From Sinomonas gamaensis (GTDB lineage Bacteria > Actinomycetota > Actinomycetes > Actinomycetales > Micrococcaceae): 64,000 bases of DNA. Below are positions 8,526 through 18,528 of the stretch, in pieces (positions within the stretch are counted from its first letter, which is position 1; every line of letters begins with the position of its first letter). A program made the position numbers and the translations under genes. The stretch spans positions 124,001 through 188,000 of the forward strand of contig NZ_SSCL01000002.1 in NCBI RefSeq assembly GCF_005876955.1, read 5' to 3'. The notes under the pieces are model-generated. The model did not search any database. It was not told the origin of the DNA and saw only the letters and a list, made by a program, of their open reading frames with translations.

Positions 8526-9748
8526 TCCCTGCGGACGCCGTCGCGGCGGTATTCCGCGAGGAATATGGCCGCGCCGTGTCCGTCCTGCTGCGGACGACGC
8601 GCGACCTCGACCTCGCCGAGGACGCCGTCCAGGAGGCCTTTGCGGCTGCGGCAGAGCGCTGGCCCCGAGAGGGATTTCCCGAGCAGCCCGCCGCATGGAT
8701 CATCACGACGGCGCGGCACCGCGCCGTCGACCGTTTCCGGAGAGAGGCAGCGCGCGGCGGGAAGGAGGCAGAAGCCGCCCTCCTGCATGCCGCGGAGATG
8801 GCCGCCGACGACCTTCCGGGGCATGACTTCGGCGATGACCGGCTGAAGCTGCTGTTCGCTTGCTGCCATCCGGCCCTCGCGATGCCGGCGCGAGTGGCAT
8901 TGGCGCTGCGCGTTCTGGGAGGGCTCTCGACGCCGCAGATCGCCGCGGCATTCCTCGTGAGCGAGACGACGATGGGGCAGCGCATCTCCCGCGCGAAGGC
9001 AAAGATTCGCGATGCCGGGATCCCGTATCGGGTCCCGGCCGCCGCAGAGCTGCCGGAGAGGCTCGCGGGAGTGCTCGCCGTCGTCTATCTCATCTACAAC
9101 GAAGGCTATTCCGCTGGCTTGGGGAGCCCCAGAGCGCGCACGGACCTGTGCGCCGAGGCGGTCCGACTGGCGAGGCTGCTGGACCGGCTCCTGCCGGGGG
9201 AACCGGAGGTGCAGGGGCTCTTGGCCCTCATGCTGCTGTCGGAGTCGCGTCAGGCGGCCCGCGCCGGCGATGCCGGCATTTTGGTGCCGTTGGCAGAGCA
9301 GGACCGCAGCCGCTGGGACGCGGAGCTCATCTCGGAGGGCTTGGCCATCGTTCACCATTGCCTTCAGCGCGGTCAGCTGGGGCCTTACCAGATTCAGGCG
9401 GCCATTCAAGCAGTGCACAGCACGGCGCCCTCGGCCTCGGCGACGGACTGGCCCAGAATTCTCCGTCTGTACGGCATGCTCTCGCGGATCTCGCCGGGGC
9501 CGGTCGTAGAGCTCAACCGTGCCGTGGCCCTCGCCGAGGTCGAGGGTGCCGCGGCGGGGCTCGGCGTCGTGGATGGGCTGGCGCTCGGCGGGTACCACGT
9601 CTTCCACGCCGTCCGAGCCGACCTGCTCCGGCGGCTTGGCCGGGTCGACGAGGCCGTCAAGGAGTACGCCGAGGCGGCCCGGCATGCCCCTGGTCCGGGG
9701 GAGAGGGCCTTCTTGGAGGCGCGGCTACGCGAGCTCCAGTCCGGATGA
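8522..9748 (+). CDS. ECF-type sigma factor, ECF42 group with TPR-like C-terminal extension
   Basis: 408 aa. Region sigma2 covers residues about 10-75 (DLDLAEDAVQEAFAAAAERW, WIITTARHRAVDRFRR). Region sigma4 is near 120-165 (LALRVLGGLSTPQIAAAFLV, then TMGQRISRAKAKI). About 230 further residues form a helical extension containing YLIYNEGYSAG and ELNRAVALAEVEGA, the conserved extension of ECF42 factors that is needed for their activity. No anti-sigma gene is adjacent; ECF42 factors have none and are linked to DGPF proteins instead. The 4-bp overlap with the YCII gene supports one operon with the VOC gene. Confidence 0.9.
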   Translation: MIPADAVAAVFREEYGRAVSVLLRTTRDLDLAEDAVQEAFAAAAERWPREGFPEQPAAWIITTARHRAVDRFRREAARGGKEAEAALLHAAEMAADDLPGHDFGDDRLKLLFACCHPALAMPARVALALRVLGGLSTPQIAAAFLVSETTMGQRISRAKAKIRDAGIPYRVPAAAELPERLAGVLAVVYLIYNEGYSAGLGSPRARTDLCAEAVRLARLLDRLLPGEPEVQGLLALMLLSESRQAARAGDAGILVPLAEQDRSRWDAELISEGLAIVHHCLQRGQLGPYQIQAAIQAVHSTAPSASATDWPRILRLYGMLSRISPGPVVELNRAVALAEVEGAAAGLGVVDGLALGGYHVFHAVRADLLRRLGRVDEAVKEYAEAARHAPGPGERAFLEARLRELQSG

Positions 9749-10213
9749 GGCGTGACGTCGGCGTCGCGGCTTGGCTGCCCACTTCACGGCCAGAATCACC
9801 ATGACGGCACACAACACCGCGGCTCCCACGTGGGTCACGACCAGGACGTGGAGGTCGACGCCGGCTATTGGCTGGAGCCCCGTCATCTGGAGCTGGGGGG
9901 AGGAGTTTCCGTGAACGTGGGTGGTTGCAGGAAAGAGCGGGCCGCCAAGGCCAGCGAGGGCAGTCAGCGCCAGATGCAGAGCCTGCTGAGCTGCTCCGCT
10001 CGCTACCCCGACCGTCCAAGGCGGCAGGCGCAGCCGGCTCAGGCCTGCGGCGAGAAGGCTCACCAGGGCGGTCAGAGCGAGGATCACGGTTGCCGGTGGC
10101 GCAATTCCGCCGCCGAGGATGTGCGCCACGACGCCGAGGCCGACGGCGGTCGGACCAGCAGTCAGCGCAATAGCGGCCGTGCGCCGGCGGGGGAGAACTG
10201 CGCGTGAGCCCAT
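9725..10213 (-). CDS. Predicted four-helix membrane protein of unknown function
   Basis: 162 aa. Four hydrophobic segments are visible: TAAIALTAGPTAVGLGVVAHIL, ATVILALTALVSLLAAGLS, WTVGVASGAAQQALHLALTAL and VLVVTHVGAAVLCAVMVILAV. The VDLHVLVVTHVGAAVL stretch and overall layout resemble the small DUF6069-type membrane proteins, but I am not certain of the family. Its 3' end overlaps the sigma-factor gene by 24 bp in a convergent arrangement. A 16-bp palindrome lies 79 bp before its start and may be its operator. Confidence 0.65.
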   Translation of the reverse strand: MGSRAVLPRRRTAAIALTAGPTAVGLGVVAHILGGGIAPPATVILALTALVSLLAAGLSRLRLPPWTVGVASGAAQQALHLALTALAGLGGPLFPATTHVHGNSSPQLQMTGLQPIAGVDLHVLVVTHVGAAVLCAVMVILAVKWAAKPRRRRHASSGLELA

Positions 10214-10541
10214 GCTCCATCTTCGCAGCCGCGGGCCGTTATGGATTGGTGACCGGTGCCCACGGATTGATCACAGCTTCCCCCATCTCTGGACAGAACG
10301 TTCTGTCTAGCTGTAGCGTCCAAAATATGGCGAAGATGCACAGGGCCGGGGCATCGGCGGACACGCAGCGTCAATGCGCTGCGGCAGACCGCCTTGCGCC
10401 CTCTCCATCCTTCGCATTCCAGAACGGCATTCGCCGTGGAGCAAGCCGCGGACCGTCGTCGTACGCCCGAGGAGGTAGGGACACCCGGATCGAGCGCTGA
10501 ACAGTCAGACTTCCGACCCCAGCGAGGAGGAGACTCACGCG
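10214..10541. promoter_or_regulatory. Divergent intergenic region between a membrane-protein gene and the sigma factor
   Basis: This 328-bp stretch separates divergent starts. It holds the palindrome at 10292-10307 and the ribosome site GAGGAGGAG at about 10524. Frames inside it have no family match and no ribosome site. I see no convincing -35/-10 pair for either direction. Confidence 0.5.
10292..10307. promoter_or_regulatory. 16-bp perfect palindrome, TetR-type operator candidate
   Basis: GACAGAACGTTCTGTC is a perfect palindrome. Its length and ACAGAACGTTCTGT core resemble operators of TetR-family repressors. No TetR gene lies in the window, so the regulator would be elsewhere. Confidence 0.5.
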
Positions 10542-11375
10542 ATGGAAAGTGTTCACGAACGGTCTGTCACCACGGCAGAGCCAAACGCGCACCAAGGACA
10601 ATCGGACCGACCTCAGCCCGACGGCGACTGGCCTCTCGAGGGTCTCGCGACCGCAACCGACGAAGCGGCCTCCTCGGCCACCATGGCCCGCGCCAGCGCA
10701 GCAGGCGATTTGGCAGTCGAATACCTCGGCGTCGCTGACGCCCTAGCCCGGCGTTTTCGATGCCCGGGCCACGATCCAGACGACCTGCGGCAAGTTGCGC
10801 GGCTCGGTCTGATGAAGGCCGCACGGAGATACCGGACCGGCCTCGGACACGGCTTTGTCCCCTATGCCGTGCCGACCATCACAGGGGAGATCAAGCGGTA
10901 TCTCCGCGACCAGTCATGGATCGTCCGACCGCCGCGCGGGGTGCAGGAACTCAGGCTCAAGGTGAACGCAGTACGACCACGCTTGGCGCAGCGCCTGGGA
11001 CATGAGCCCAGCACCCGGGAACTCAGCCGTGAGCTCTGCGTCTGCGTCGAAGACGTGGCCGAGGCGCAGATTGCCGATGCCTCCATGGTTCCGGACTCCA
11101 TCGAACACGGCGACTCGCCCGACGACCCGGAGGCCCGCCGTCTCAGCGTGGTCGTGTCAACGGAGGACGCTGGCTACGAGCACGTGGAATCCATGCAGGC
11201 TCTGAATGACGCGCTCATGGACGCCTCGGAGCAGGACAAGCGGCTGCTGCACCTCCGCTTCGTCAAGGAGCTGACGCAGGAAGAGATCGCGAAGGAACTG
11301 GGCGTCAGTCAAATGCAGGTGTCCAGGCTCTTGCGCCGACTGCTCGGCAGGCTTCGGCGCCGCATGGCAGCCTGA
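10542..11375 (+). CDS. SigB/SigF-type RNA polymerase sigma factor (group 3)
   Basis: 277 aa. Region 2 includes CPGHDPDDLRQVARLGLMKAARRY and FVPYAVPTITGEIKRYLRDQSW, region 3 begins IVRPPRGVQEL, and region 4 ends RLLHLRFVKELTQEEIAKEL then VSQMQVSRLLRRLL. This is the layout of general stress, sporulation or developmental sigma factors of the SigB/SigF/WhiG branch. The first 60 residues are polar and poorly conserved. ATG 10542 follows GAGGAGGAG. No anti-sigma (RsbW) or anti-anti-sigma (RsbV) gene is adjacent, so control would come from genes elsewhere. Confidence 0.9.
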   Translation: MESVHERSVTTAEPNAHQGQSDRPQPDGDWPLEGLATATDEAASSATMARASAAGDLAVEYLGVADALARRFRCPGHDPDDLRQVARLGLMKAARRYRTGLGHGFVPYAVPTITGEIKRYLRDQSWIVRPPRGVQELRLKVNAVRPRLAQRLGHEPSTRELSRELCVCVEDVAEAQIADASMVPDSIEHGDSPDDPEARRLSVVVSTEDAGYEHVESMQALNDALMDASEQDKRLLHLRFVKELTQEEIAKELGVSQMQVSRLLRRLLGRLRRRMAA

Positions 11376-11390
11376 CATTTCGAAAGGAAC

Positions 11391-11427
11391 ATGGGTCGGT
11401 CCGAGCTGTGAACTCGGGCCGGCCCAT
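11391..11427 (+). terminator. Hairpin terminator after the sigma factor
   Basis: A 15-bp stem (11391-11405 with 11413-11427, two G-U pairs in RNA) has a 7-nt loop and is followed by TTCC. It lies 15 bp after the sigma-factor stop and before the convergent reductase gene. Confidence 0.7.
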
Positions 11428-11437
11428 TTCCATGTCA

Positions 11438-12001
11438 TCAAGAGGGGAGGGGCTGAGCGCGACTGTAGCGTTCGTAGATCACGCGGGAGGCGAACGTCCT
11501 GGTCTCGAGCAGATCCAGCCCAATGTCCGTCCTGACCGGCGGGAAGAAAGGCGTACCGCCGCCGACGACGATGGGCCTGCGGAAGATGTGGAATTCGTCC
11601 ACGAGGCCGAGCTCGATCGCCTCAGCAGCAAGGCTTGCGCCGCCGATCGAGACGCCCTTGTCGGTTGCCGCGAGGGCAGCCTCGACCTCCTCGGCGACCG
11701 AGGCCTCAGCCAGGCGGGCGTTGCCTTGGACTCTGCTCATGCTGCGGTTGAAGACGACCTTGGGCAGTGCCACCCAGACATCTGCGAACTCGGCGAACAG
11801 CTCATTGCTGCGCATCGAGGGATCAGATTCCCACGGCAGCATCGTCTCGTAGAGCCGGCGGCCGCACAGATAGCACCCGAGGCCCCCAACCTCCTCGAGG
11901 TGGACGCGGAATTCCTCTTCGCTGGGGGCTGTCCAGTCGAAGGAGCCTTTCCGGTCGTTGATGTAGCCGTCCACCGAGGTGCTCATGGAGTAGATCAACA
12001 T
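11438..12001 (-). CDS. Dihydrofolate reductase-like protein (RibD C-terminal family)
   Basis: 187 aa. It starts MLIYSMSTSVDGYINDRKGSFDW, the N-terminal strand and SxDGY signature of RibD-C/DHFR-like NADPH-dependent reductases. GLGCYLCGRRLYETM and GVSIGGASLAAEAI give the cofactor-binding strands, and FHIFRRPIVVGGGTPFF is the C-terminal signature. The substrate is unknown; such stand-alone proteins are common in actinobacteria and are neither true DHFR nor true RibD. ATG 12001 follows a GAGGGGG stretch at slightly long spacing. It is divergent from the DUF2277 gene. Confidence 0.85.
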   Translation of the reverse strand: MLIYSMSTSVDGYINDRKGSFDWTAPSEEEFRVHLEEVGGLGCYLCGRRLYETMLPWESDPSMRSNELFAEFADVWVALPKVVFNRSMSRVQGNARLAEASVAEEVEAALAATDKGVSIGGASLAAEAIELGLVDEFHIFRRPIVVGGGTPFFPPVRTDIGLDLLETRTFASRVIYERYSRAQPLPS

Positions 12002-12112
12002 CGTCGGGAGAGCCCCCTCTTTTCTTTAGTTGACATAATGTAGATTATCGGCGCTTAGCGATCGGCTTCTGGAAGCTCGAATTGGCTGCGGGCTGGAGCG
12101 TATCGTCGAGGC

Positions 12113-12391
12113 ATGTGCCGGAACATCCACACGCTCCATAACTTCGAGCCAGCTGCCACGTCGGAGGAAGTCCATGCCGCCGCACTGCAGTATGTGCGCA
12201 AGATCGCTGGGACGACCAAGCCGTCGAAGGCAAACCAGGATGCGTTCGAACGGGCGGTCCACGAAATCGCCCACATCACTCAGCATCTGCTCGACGACAT
12301 GGTCGCGACGACGCCGCCCAAGAACCGCGAGGAAGAAGCCGCCAAGGCTCGTGCCCGCGCTGTACGTTCAGGACGGTACGCAACGGCGTGA
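12113..12391 (+). CDS. DUF2277 family protein
   Basis: 92 aa. It begins MCRNIHTLHNFEPAATSEEV and continues AALQYVRKIAGTTKPS, which is the near-invariant start of DUF2277. The C-terminal part has LLDDMVATTPPKNREEEAAKAR. The family is small, helical, cytosolic and of unknown function. It is widespread in actinobacteria, often beside unrelated genes. It is convergent with the UvrA-like gene (13 bp between stops). Confidence 0.88.
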   Translation: MCRNIHTLHNFEPAATSEEVHAAALQYVRKIAGTTKPSKANQDAFERAVHEIAHITQHLLDDMVATTPPKNREEEAAKARARAVRSGRYATA

Positions 12392-12403
12392 CCTGCGCTC
12401 GCC

Positions 12404-14806
<2,403 letters not shown>

Positions 14807-14855
14807 GCTAGCCGCGCCTCACGGCCGCATGCTTCTCAATTCCTGACCATTCCGT

Positions 14856-16145
14856 CTACTCGTCGACCCGATACACGTGAAAGCTGTTCTCATTCGCCAG
14901 CACATCCCGAAACACGCCATTCGCGGACGCCGTAATGCTCCGGCCCTCGCCGACCACCTCGACGGCGCGGCCTCGGACCCCTGACGGAAGTGTGAAGGTT
15001 CGCGGCCCGGGCGTGGACGCGCCGTCCGTCATGGCAAAGATGTAGATCGAGTGGTTGTACTGCTTGAGCATGGTGTCCAGTCCGCCGCCGAACGAATAGT
15101 CGAACGACTGCGTATTGAGCACCGGCGCCAAGTCCCTGATGAGCGAATCGATCTTCTTCACGGCCGCGACCTGGTCCGCTGCGCAGAATCCGGCTTCGAT
15201 CTGAGATTGCCTGAAGATGCTCCCGCCCTGGCAGGGGCCGCTCAGGCTCTGATTGAAATAGACGATCCCCCGCGCCTCGTGGATGAGCGAATTCATCACC
15301 GCCCCCTCCAACTGTTCAGGCGTGATTTCCGCAGTGAACGGCTGGTCCCCCGGCCCGCCGTTCAGATTCTCGACGAACTGCCACAACGGCTGGAGCTTCC
15401 CGTCTGCCGCATCCCGCTGCCGGAGCATCTGCATCGTCTTGCCGTAGCTGGACGCCGTCCTGCACTGGGGCTGAGGGATGGGGATCAGGTAGTTCTCCCG
15501 GTAGGGCGAGCCGCTGCAGAACGGGACCGTGTACCAATACATGTCCACGGAGACCACGTCGGTGAAGTCGTTGACGTAGGCATTGGCGTCGGGGTCGGCC
15601 ATGTCCTTCGCGATCACGGATTGCGTGTAGTTGGTGTACGCGAAGCGCCCATCTGCCTTTGCCTTGTCCGAGAGTTCCTGAAGGTGAGCCCGCCCTCCCT
15701 GGGGCGAGTACCTGCCGTCAACCTCGTCGTCGAGGAATTCGCCGACCCAGTTCCGGCTGGAGGTCGTGAACGTGTCATTGAGCGGCGGGCCGATCCAGAA
15801 CATCCCGTTGTCTGCAAACAAGCTGTAGGGGGTAGCTGCATCCATTCCAATGTAGGTATTGATGCCGAGACTCCTGTCGTACTGCGCCTCGTCATTGGAA
15901 CTGATCCCGTTGTACCAGGCGACGATCGGAAAGAAGGCCGGATCGGACCAGCCCGCAGCATCGGCAACGGGAAACTTCTTCCAATAGTCGGACCCGCCTT
16001 CCCAGGGAATTCTCGGGAGATCGAGCAAGGCCGCGGGACCTGCAGAACCCGCACCCCCGACCGCGCCGCTGCCAGGCAGCGCCGCAACAAGCGCCAGCCA
16101 GAGAAGCAGGATTAGCGCTCGTGCGGAGCCGGCCTTGACGACCAT
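14856..16145 (-). CDS. Secreted protein with glycoside-hydrolase-like barrel features
   Basis: 429 aa. Residues 1-40 form a signal peptide (ALILLLWLALVAALPGSGAVGG). The mature part has repeated strand-like blocks: FFPIVAWYN, NTYIGMD, GEFLDDEVDG, VVSVDMYWYT, LWQFVENLNG and EARGIVYFNQS. This order, with acidic residues at strand ends and an aromatic DMYWY strand, resembles TIM-barrel glycosidases. I cannot place it in a numbered family. A C-terminal beta domain (PRTFTLPSGVRGRAVEVVGE) resembles those after glycosidase barrels. It follows the sortase-fold gene by 12 bp and is likely co-transcribed with it. Confidence 0.6.
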   Translation of the reverse strand: MVVKAGSARALILLLWLALVAALPGSGAVGGAGSAGPAALLDLPRIPWEGGSDYWKKFPVADAAGWSDPAFFPIVAWYNGISSNDEAQYDRSLGINTYIGMDAATPYSLFADNGMFWIGPPLNDTFTTSSRNWVGEFLDDEVDGRYSPQGGRAHLQELSDKAKADGRFAYTNYTQSVIAKDMADPDANAYVNDFTDVVSVDMYWYTVPFCSGSPYRENYLIPIPQPQCRTASSYGKTMQMLRQRDAADGKLQPLWQFVENLNGGPGDQPFTAEITPEQLEGAVMNSLIHEARGIVYFNQSLSGPCQGGSIFRQSQIEAGFCAADQVAAVKKIDSLIRDLAPVLNTQSFDYSFGGGLDTMLKQYNHSIYIFAMTDGASTPGPRTFTLPSGVRGRAVEVVGEGRSITASANGVFRDVLANENSFHVYRVDE

Positions 16146-16157
16146 GAGTCGATGAGC

Positions 16158-16976
16158 CTAATGGAGTCCGATGAGCAGCATCTGGGAGGTGCCGGGGATG
16201 CATGTCTGGAGGAAGATCGGCGGGTAGCCTCCGGCGAATCCCGCGAGAACACTCTGGCCAGCGCCCTGAGGGACCACCATGCGCTGGAAGGCGGTATACG
16301 TGCCGTACCCCTGGACCGTGACGACAGTTCCGGGCTGAATCCAGCTCATCCGGCTCCAACCGCCGCAGAAGTCATGCTCCGCAATGCTGACGGACGCAGT
16401 GACGGGGGTAAATCGCACCGGCCCTGCGCAAGCGTCGACGGCGGATTGGCCACCTGCCCCGACGACCGGGATGTAGGCCGTGGGTGCGGCGGGTGGAGCA
16501 GCGGCCTGCGGCTGTGCGGCGGCCGCCGGCGCGGGGGCTTGAGCCTTCTGGGCCGCAGCGGCTTGGGCCTGCTGCGCCGCCGCCTGGGCCTGCTCGGCCT
16601 GCTGCGCTGCCGCCGCCTCCGCTTGCTGGGCTGCCTCTGCCTGACGTTGGGCCTCGGCCTGACGGTCCGCCTCCGCCTGACGTTCCGCCGCCGCTTGCCT
16701 CTCCGCCTCAGCGGCCTGCTCGGCGCGCAGCTGGGCCGCCTGCTCCGCCCTGAGGCTCACCGCCTCGGCGGTGCGGGCCCGGGCGGTGGCAACCACCTCC
16801 TGATGCTCTTGGAGAAGGTCTGGTGCGGGGGGATTCGAAGCCGGGGACTCGTGCTGCGAAACGGTTGACGTCGACGAGGCAGGAATTGCGACAGAAAGCC
16901 CCCCGACCACCAGCAATCCGCCGACGACGGCCGATGCGGCAATTCGAGAGGGTTTGAATTCTGGGGTCGGTGGCAT
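16158..16976 (-). CDS. Exported Ala/Gln-rich protein with a sortase-fold C-terminal domain
   Basis: 272 aa. A membrane or signal segment lies at residues about 12-35. Residues about 55-145 are a low-complexity helical stalk made of AEAERQAEADRQAEA-type and QQAEQAQAAAQQ-type repeats. The last 110 residues show YIPVVG, SIAEHDFC, WIQPGTVVTVQGYGTYTAF and IFLQTCIPGTSQMLLIGL, in the order seen in class E/F sortases (YIP, active-site His, TLxTC Cys). The Arg that follows the Cys in active sortases is absent, with Gln-Met in its place. It may be a surface protein with an inactive sortase-like domain. The neighbour is a secreted barrel protein. Confidence 0.6.
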   Translation of the reverse strand: MPPTPEFKPSRIAASAVVGGLLVVGGLSVAIPASSTSTVSQHESPASNPPAPDLLQEHQEVVATARARTAEAVSLRAEQAAQLRAEQAAEAERQAAAERQAEADRQAEAQRQAEAAQQAEAAAAQQAEQAQAAAQQAQAAAAQKAQAPAPAAAAQPQAAAPPAAPTAYIPVVGAGGQSAVDACAGPVRFTPVTASVSIAEHDFCGGWSRMSWIQPGTVVTVQGYGTYTAFQRMVVPQGAGQSVLAGFAGGYPPIFLQTCIPGTSQMLLIGLH

Positions 16977-17215
16977 TGGCGAGACCTTTGATCCGGGCCG
17001 GCCCTTATTCCGGCGTCGTGCTTCAAAGGTCTTGGGGCACCAAGGAGGCGGTAAAGGCGACTTGGGCGAATCGAGTCCTAGCCCCGGGCAATTCGAGTGG
17101 TGGTCCAGGCGGCGGGATTCTGGTCAGGTACTACGGGCGCGGGCAGTAAGTAGCCCCTCATCGCGCGTAGTGCGTAGGTATTCGGCGCGTTCCGACTGGC
17201 CGGGCAAAGACCAAT

Positions 17216-18154
17216 TCAGAGGCGGTCGAGCCTCTCCCGCGCGCGCCTCGCCGCGGAATGCTCCTGCTCGGCAAGCCGCGCGGCGAGCTTGCGCGTTCGC
17301 TCGGCATAGCCTGCTTCGCGGTCGACGGCGGTCAATTCCTCTTCGAGCTCGGATATCCTCGCGCGGAGCTCGCCCAATTCCTTATTCAGCTCGCTTCTTC
17401 GGGAGGCAACCTCGGAGAGGTGGTGCTCGGCATCCGAGAGCTCCGCCTCGGCCTGCTGGACCGCGCGTTCGGCCTCGTCGACCTCGGTCTGGGCTTCTTC
17501 TCGCTCACGGCGCTTTTCTTCCGCACGGCTTTCTTCCGCCCGGCGCTCCTGTTCCGCACGGCGCTCCTGTTCCGCACGGCGCTCGCCGTCGTCGTCCGCG
17601 GTTTTCTTCGCCCTCTTGTGAGGCGCTTCCGAGAGCACGCCCGGAACCGCGACAGCCCCGGAGAGGTCGACTGGCTCGAACCCATTGCTCGCGAGGGTGC
17701 GGACCAGATGGCCGCTTCGCACGGCGTCGGCGGCGTCCGGGTCGGCCATCGCCGCGCGAAGCGTCGCCTCCATCTCGGTCGCCGCAGCGTCGCTCACCGT
17801 GACGCCAAGGTCGGTGGCGAGGGCCCGTGCTTGGCGGACGACGGCGGCGAGCACCTTGTGCCGCTGCTGCCCCAGCTCGCGCATGCTGGCCGGGTCCAAG
17901 TCCTCCTGGGCTCGACGGAGGGACTCCCCCAGCTCGAGCACTTGGGCAACCTCGTCCGGCTTGCGCAGTGCGAGCATGTTCACGGCCCACGCGGCCGTCG
18001 ACGGCTTCGGCAGGCGCCCGATCTGCTTGGCCAGGAGCGAGTTCCCCTCCGCGCGCGCGGCCTTGGCCGCCCGATTGCGCTCAGCCGTGAACTCGGAGGG
18101 CAGCAGCGCATAGAGCTTGGCCGCCGCGGAAGCGAGATCCATGCCTCGCATCAT
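17216..18154 (-). CDS. Coiled-coil protein of unknown function
   Basis: 312 aa from ATG 18154, or 308 aa from ATG 18142 (MDLASAAAKLYALLP); no ribosome site decides clearly. Residues 1-130 form a helical domain with KQIGRLPKPSTAAWAVNMLA, a block recurring in actinobacterial hypothetical proteins. A middle segment carries KRAKKTADDDGE. The last 120 residues are heptad-rich coiled coil, starting with the repeat QERRAE (18-bp DNA unit at 17541-17576). No signal peptide or membrane helix is seen, so it is probably cytoplasmic. It is divergent from the small acidic gene at 18236. Confidence 0.7.
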   Translation of the reverse strand: MMRGMDLASAAAKLYALLPSEFTAERNRAAKAARAEGNSLLAKQIGRLPKPSTAAWAVNMLALRKPDEVAQVLELGESLRRAQEDLDPASMRELGQQRHKVLAAVVRQARALATDLGVTVSDAAATEMEATLRAAMADPDAADAVRSGHLVRTLASNGFEPVDLSGAVAVPGVLSEAPHKRAKKTADDDGERRAEQERRAEQERRAEESRAEEKRREREEAQTEVDEAERAVQQAEAELSDAEHHLSEVASRRSELNKELGELRARISELEEELTAVDREAGYAERTRKLAARLAEQEHSAARRARERLDRL

Positions 18155-18235
18155 AGGTCGTGGCTCGCTCGCCTCCTCCCAGCAGATTGGAGACAACGCT
18201 CGCGGGTAACGCTCGTGACACAAGGAGGAAAAACC

Positions 18236-18463
18236 ATGATCGAGCGCGGCAGCAACAAGCACGGTCCCCATATCGACGACGAGATGAAGCACGAGATCGA
18301 CGGCGTCCTCAAGGGCGGGCGTCCAGCCCACGTCGAGGAGTGGCGCCAGACCGAGCCCTTCCCCGACGACACGGATGATGAGGAAGTCCAGGCGGCTATG
18401 GAGCAAGGAGTTCCGCCAGCCGGAGGGACTTCCGAAGAATCAGGCGAAGACTCAGGCGACTGA
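18236..18463 (+). CDS. Small acidic conserved protein
   Basis: 75 aa. ATG 18236 has a perfect AAGGAGG ribosome site. The N-terminus [20 protein letters not shown], followed by [18 protein letters not shown], resembles the N-terminal part of small actinobacterial proteins linked to DUF2795. The rest is acidic and Ser/Gly-rich ([21 protein letters not shown]), so likely disordered. Function is unknown; stress-related expression is only suggested by similar proteins. A hairpin lies 20 bp after the stop. Confidence 0.8.
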   Translation: MIERGSNKHGPHIDDEMKHEIDGVLKGGRPAHVEEWRQTEPFPDDTDDEEVQAAMEQGVPPAGGTSEESGEDSGD

Positions 18464-18482
18464 CCAACCCACTCGTAGCGAT

Positions 18483-18512
18483 GCGGCCTCCGTCCCACGG
18501 GACTGGGGCCGC
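18483..18512 (+). terminator. Imperfect hairpin between the small gene and the transporter
   Basis: GCGGCC (18483-18488) pairs with GGCCGC (18507-18512), with an inner GTCCC/GGGAC stem. It could terminate the small gene or structure the leader of the transporter gene. Confidence 0.45.
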
Positions 18513-18528
18513 GTTCGATGGAGGAAGC

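Noticed and set aside
10204-10500. A 98-residue plus-strand frame before the sigma factor.
   Set aside because: It has no ribosome site, covers the palindrome, and has no family resemblance.
17145-17158. A sequence before the sortase-fold operon that resembles the matrix-operon operator.
   Set aside because: Only an AGGGGCTACT-like core is shared with no inverted symmetry, so the similarity is too weak.
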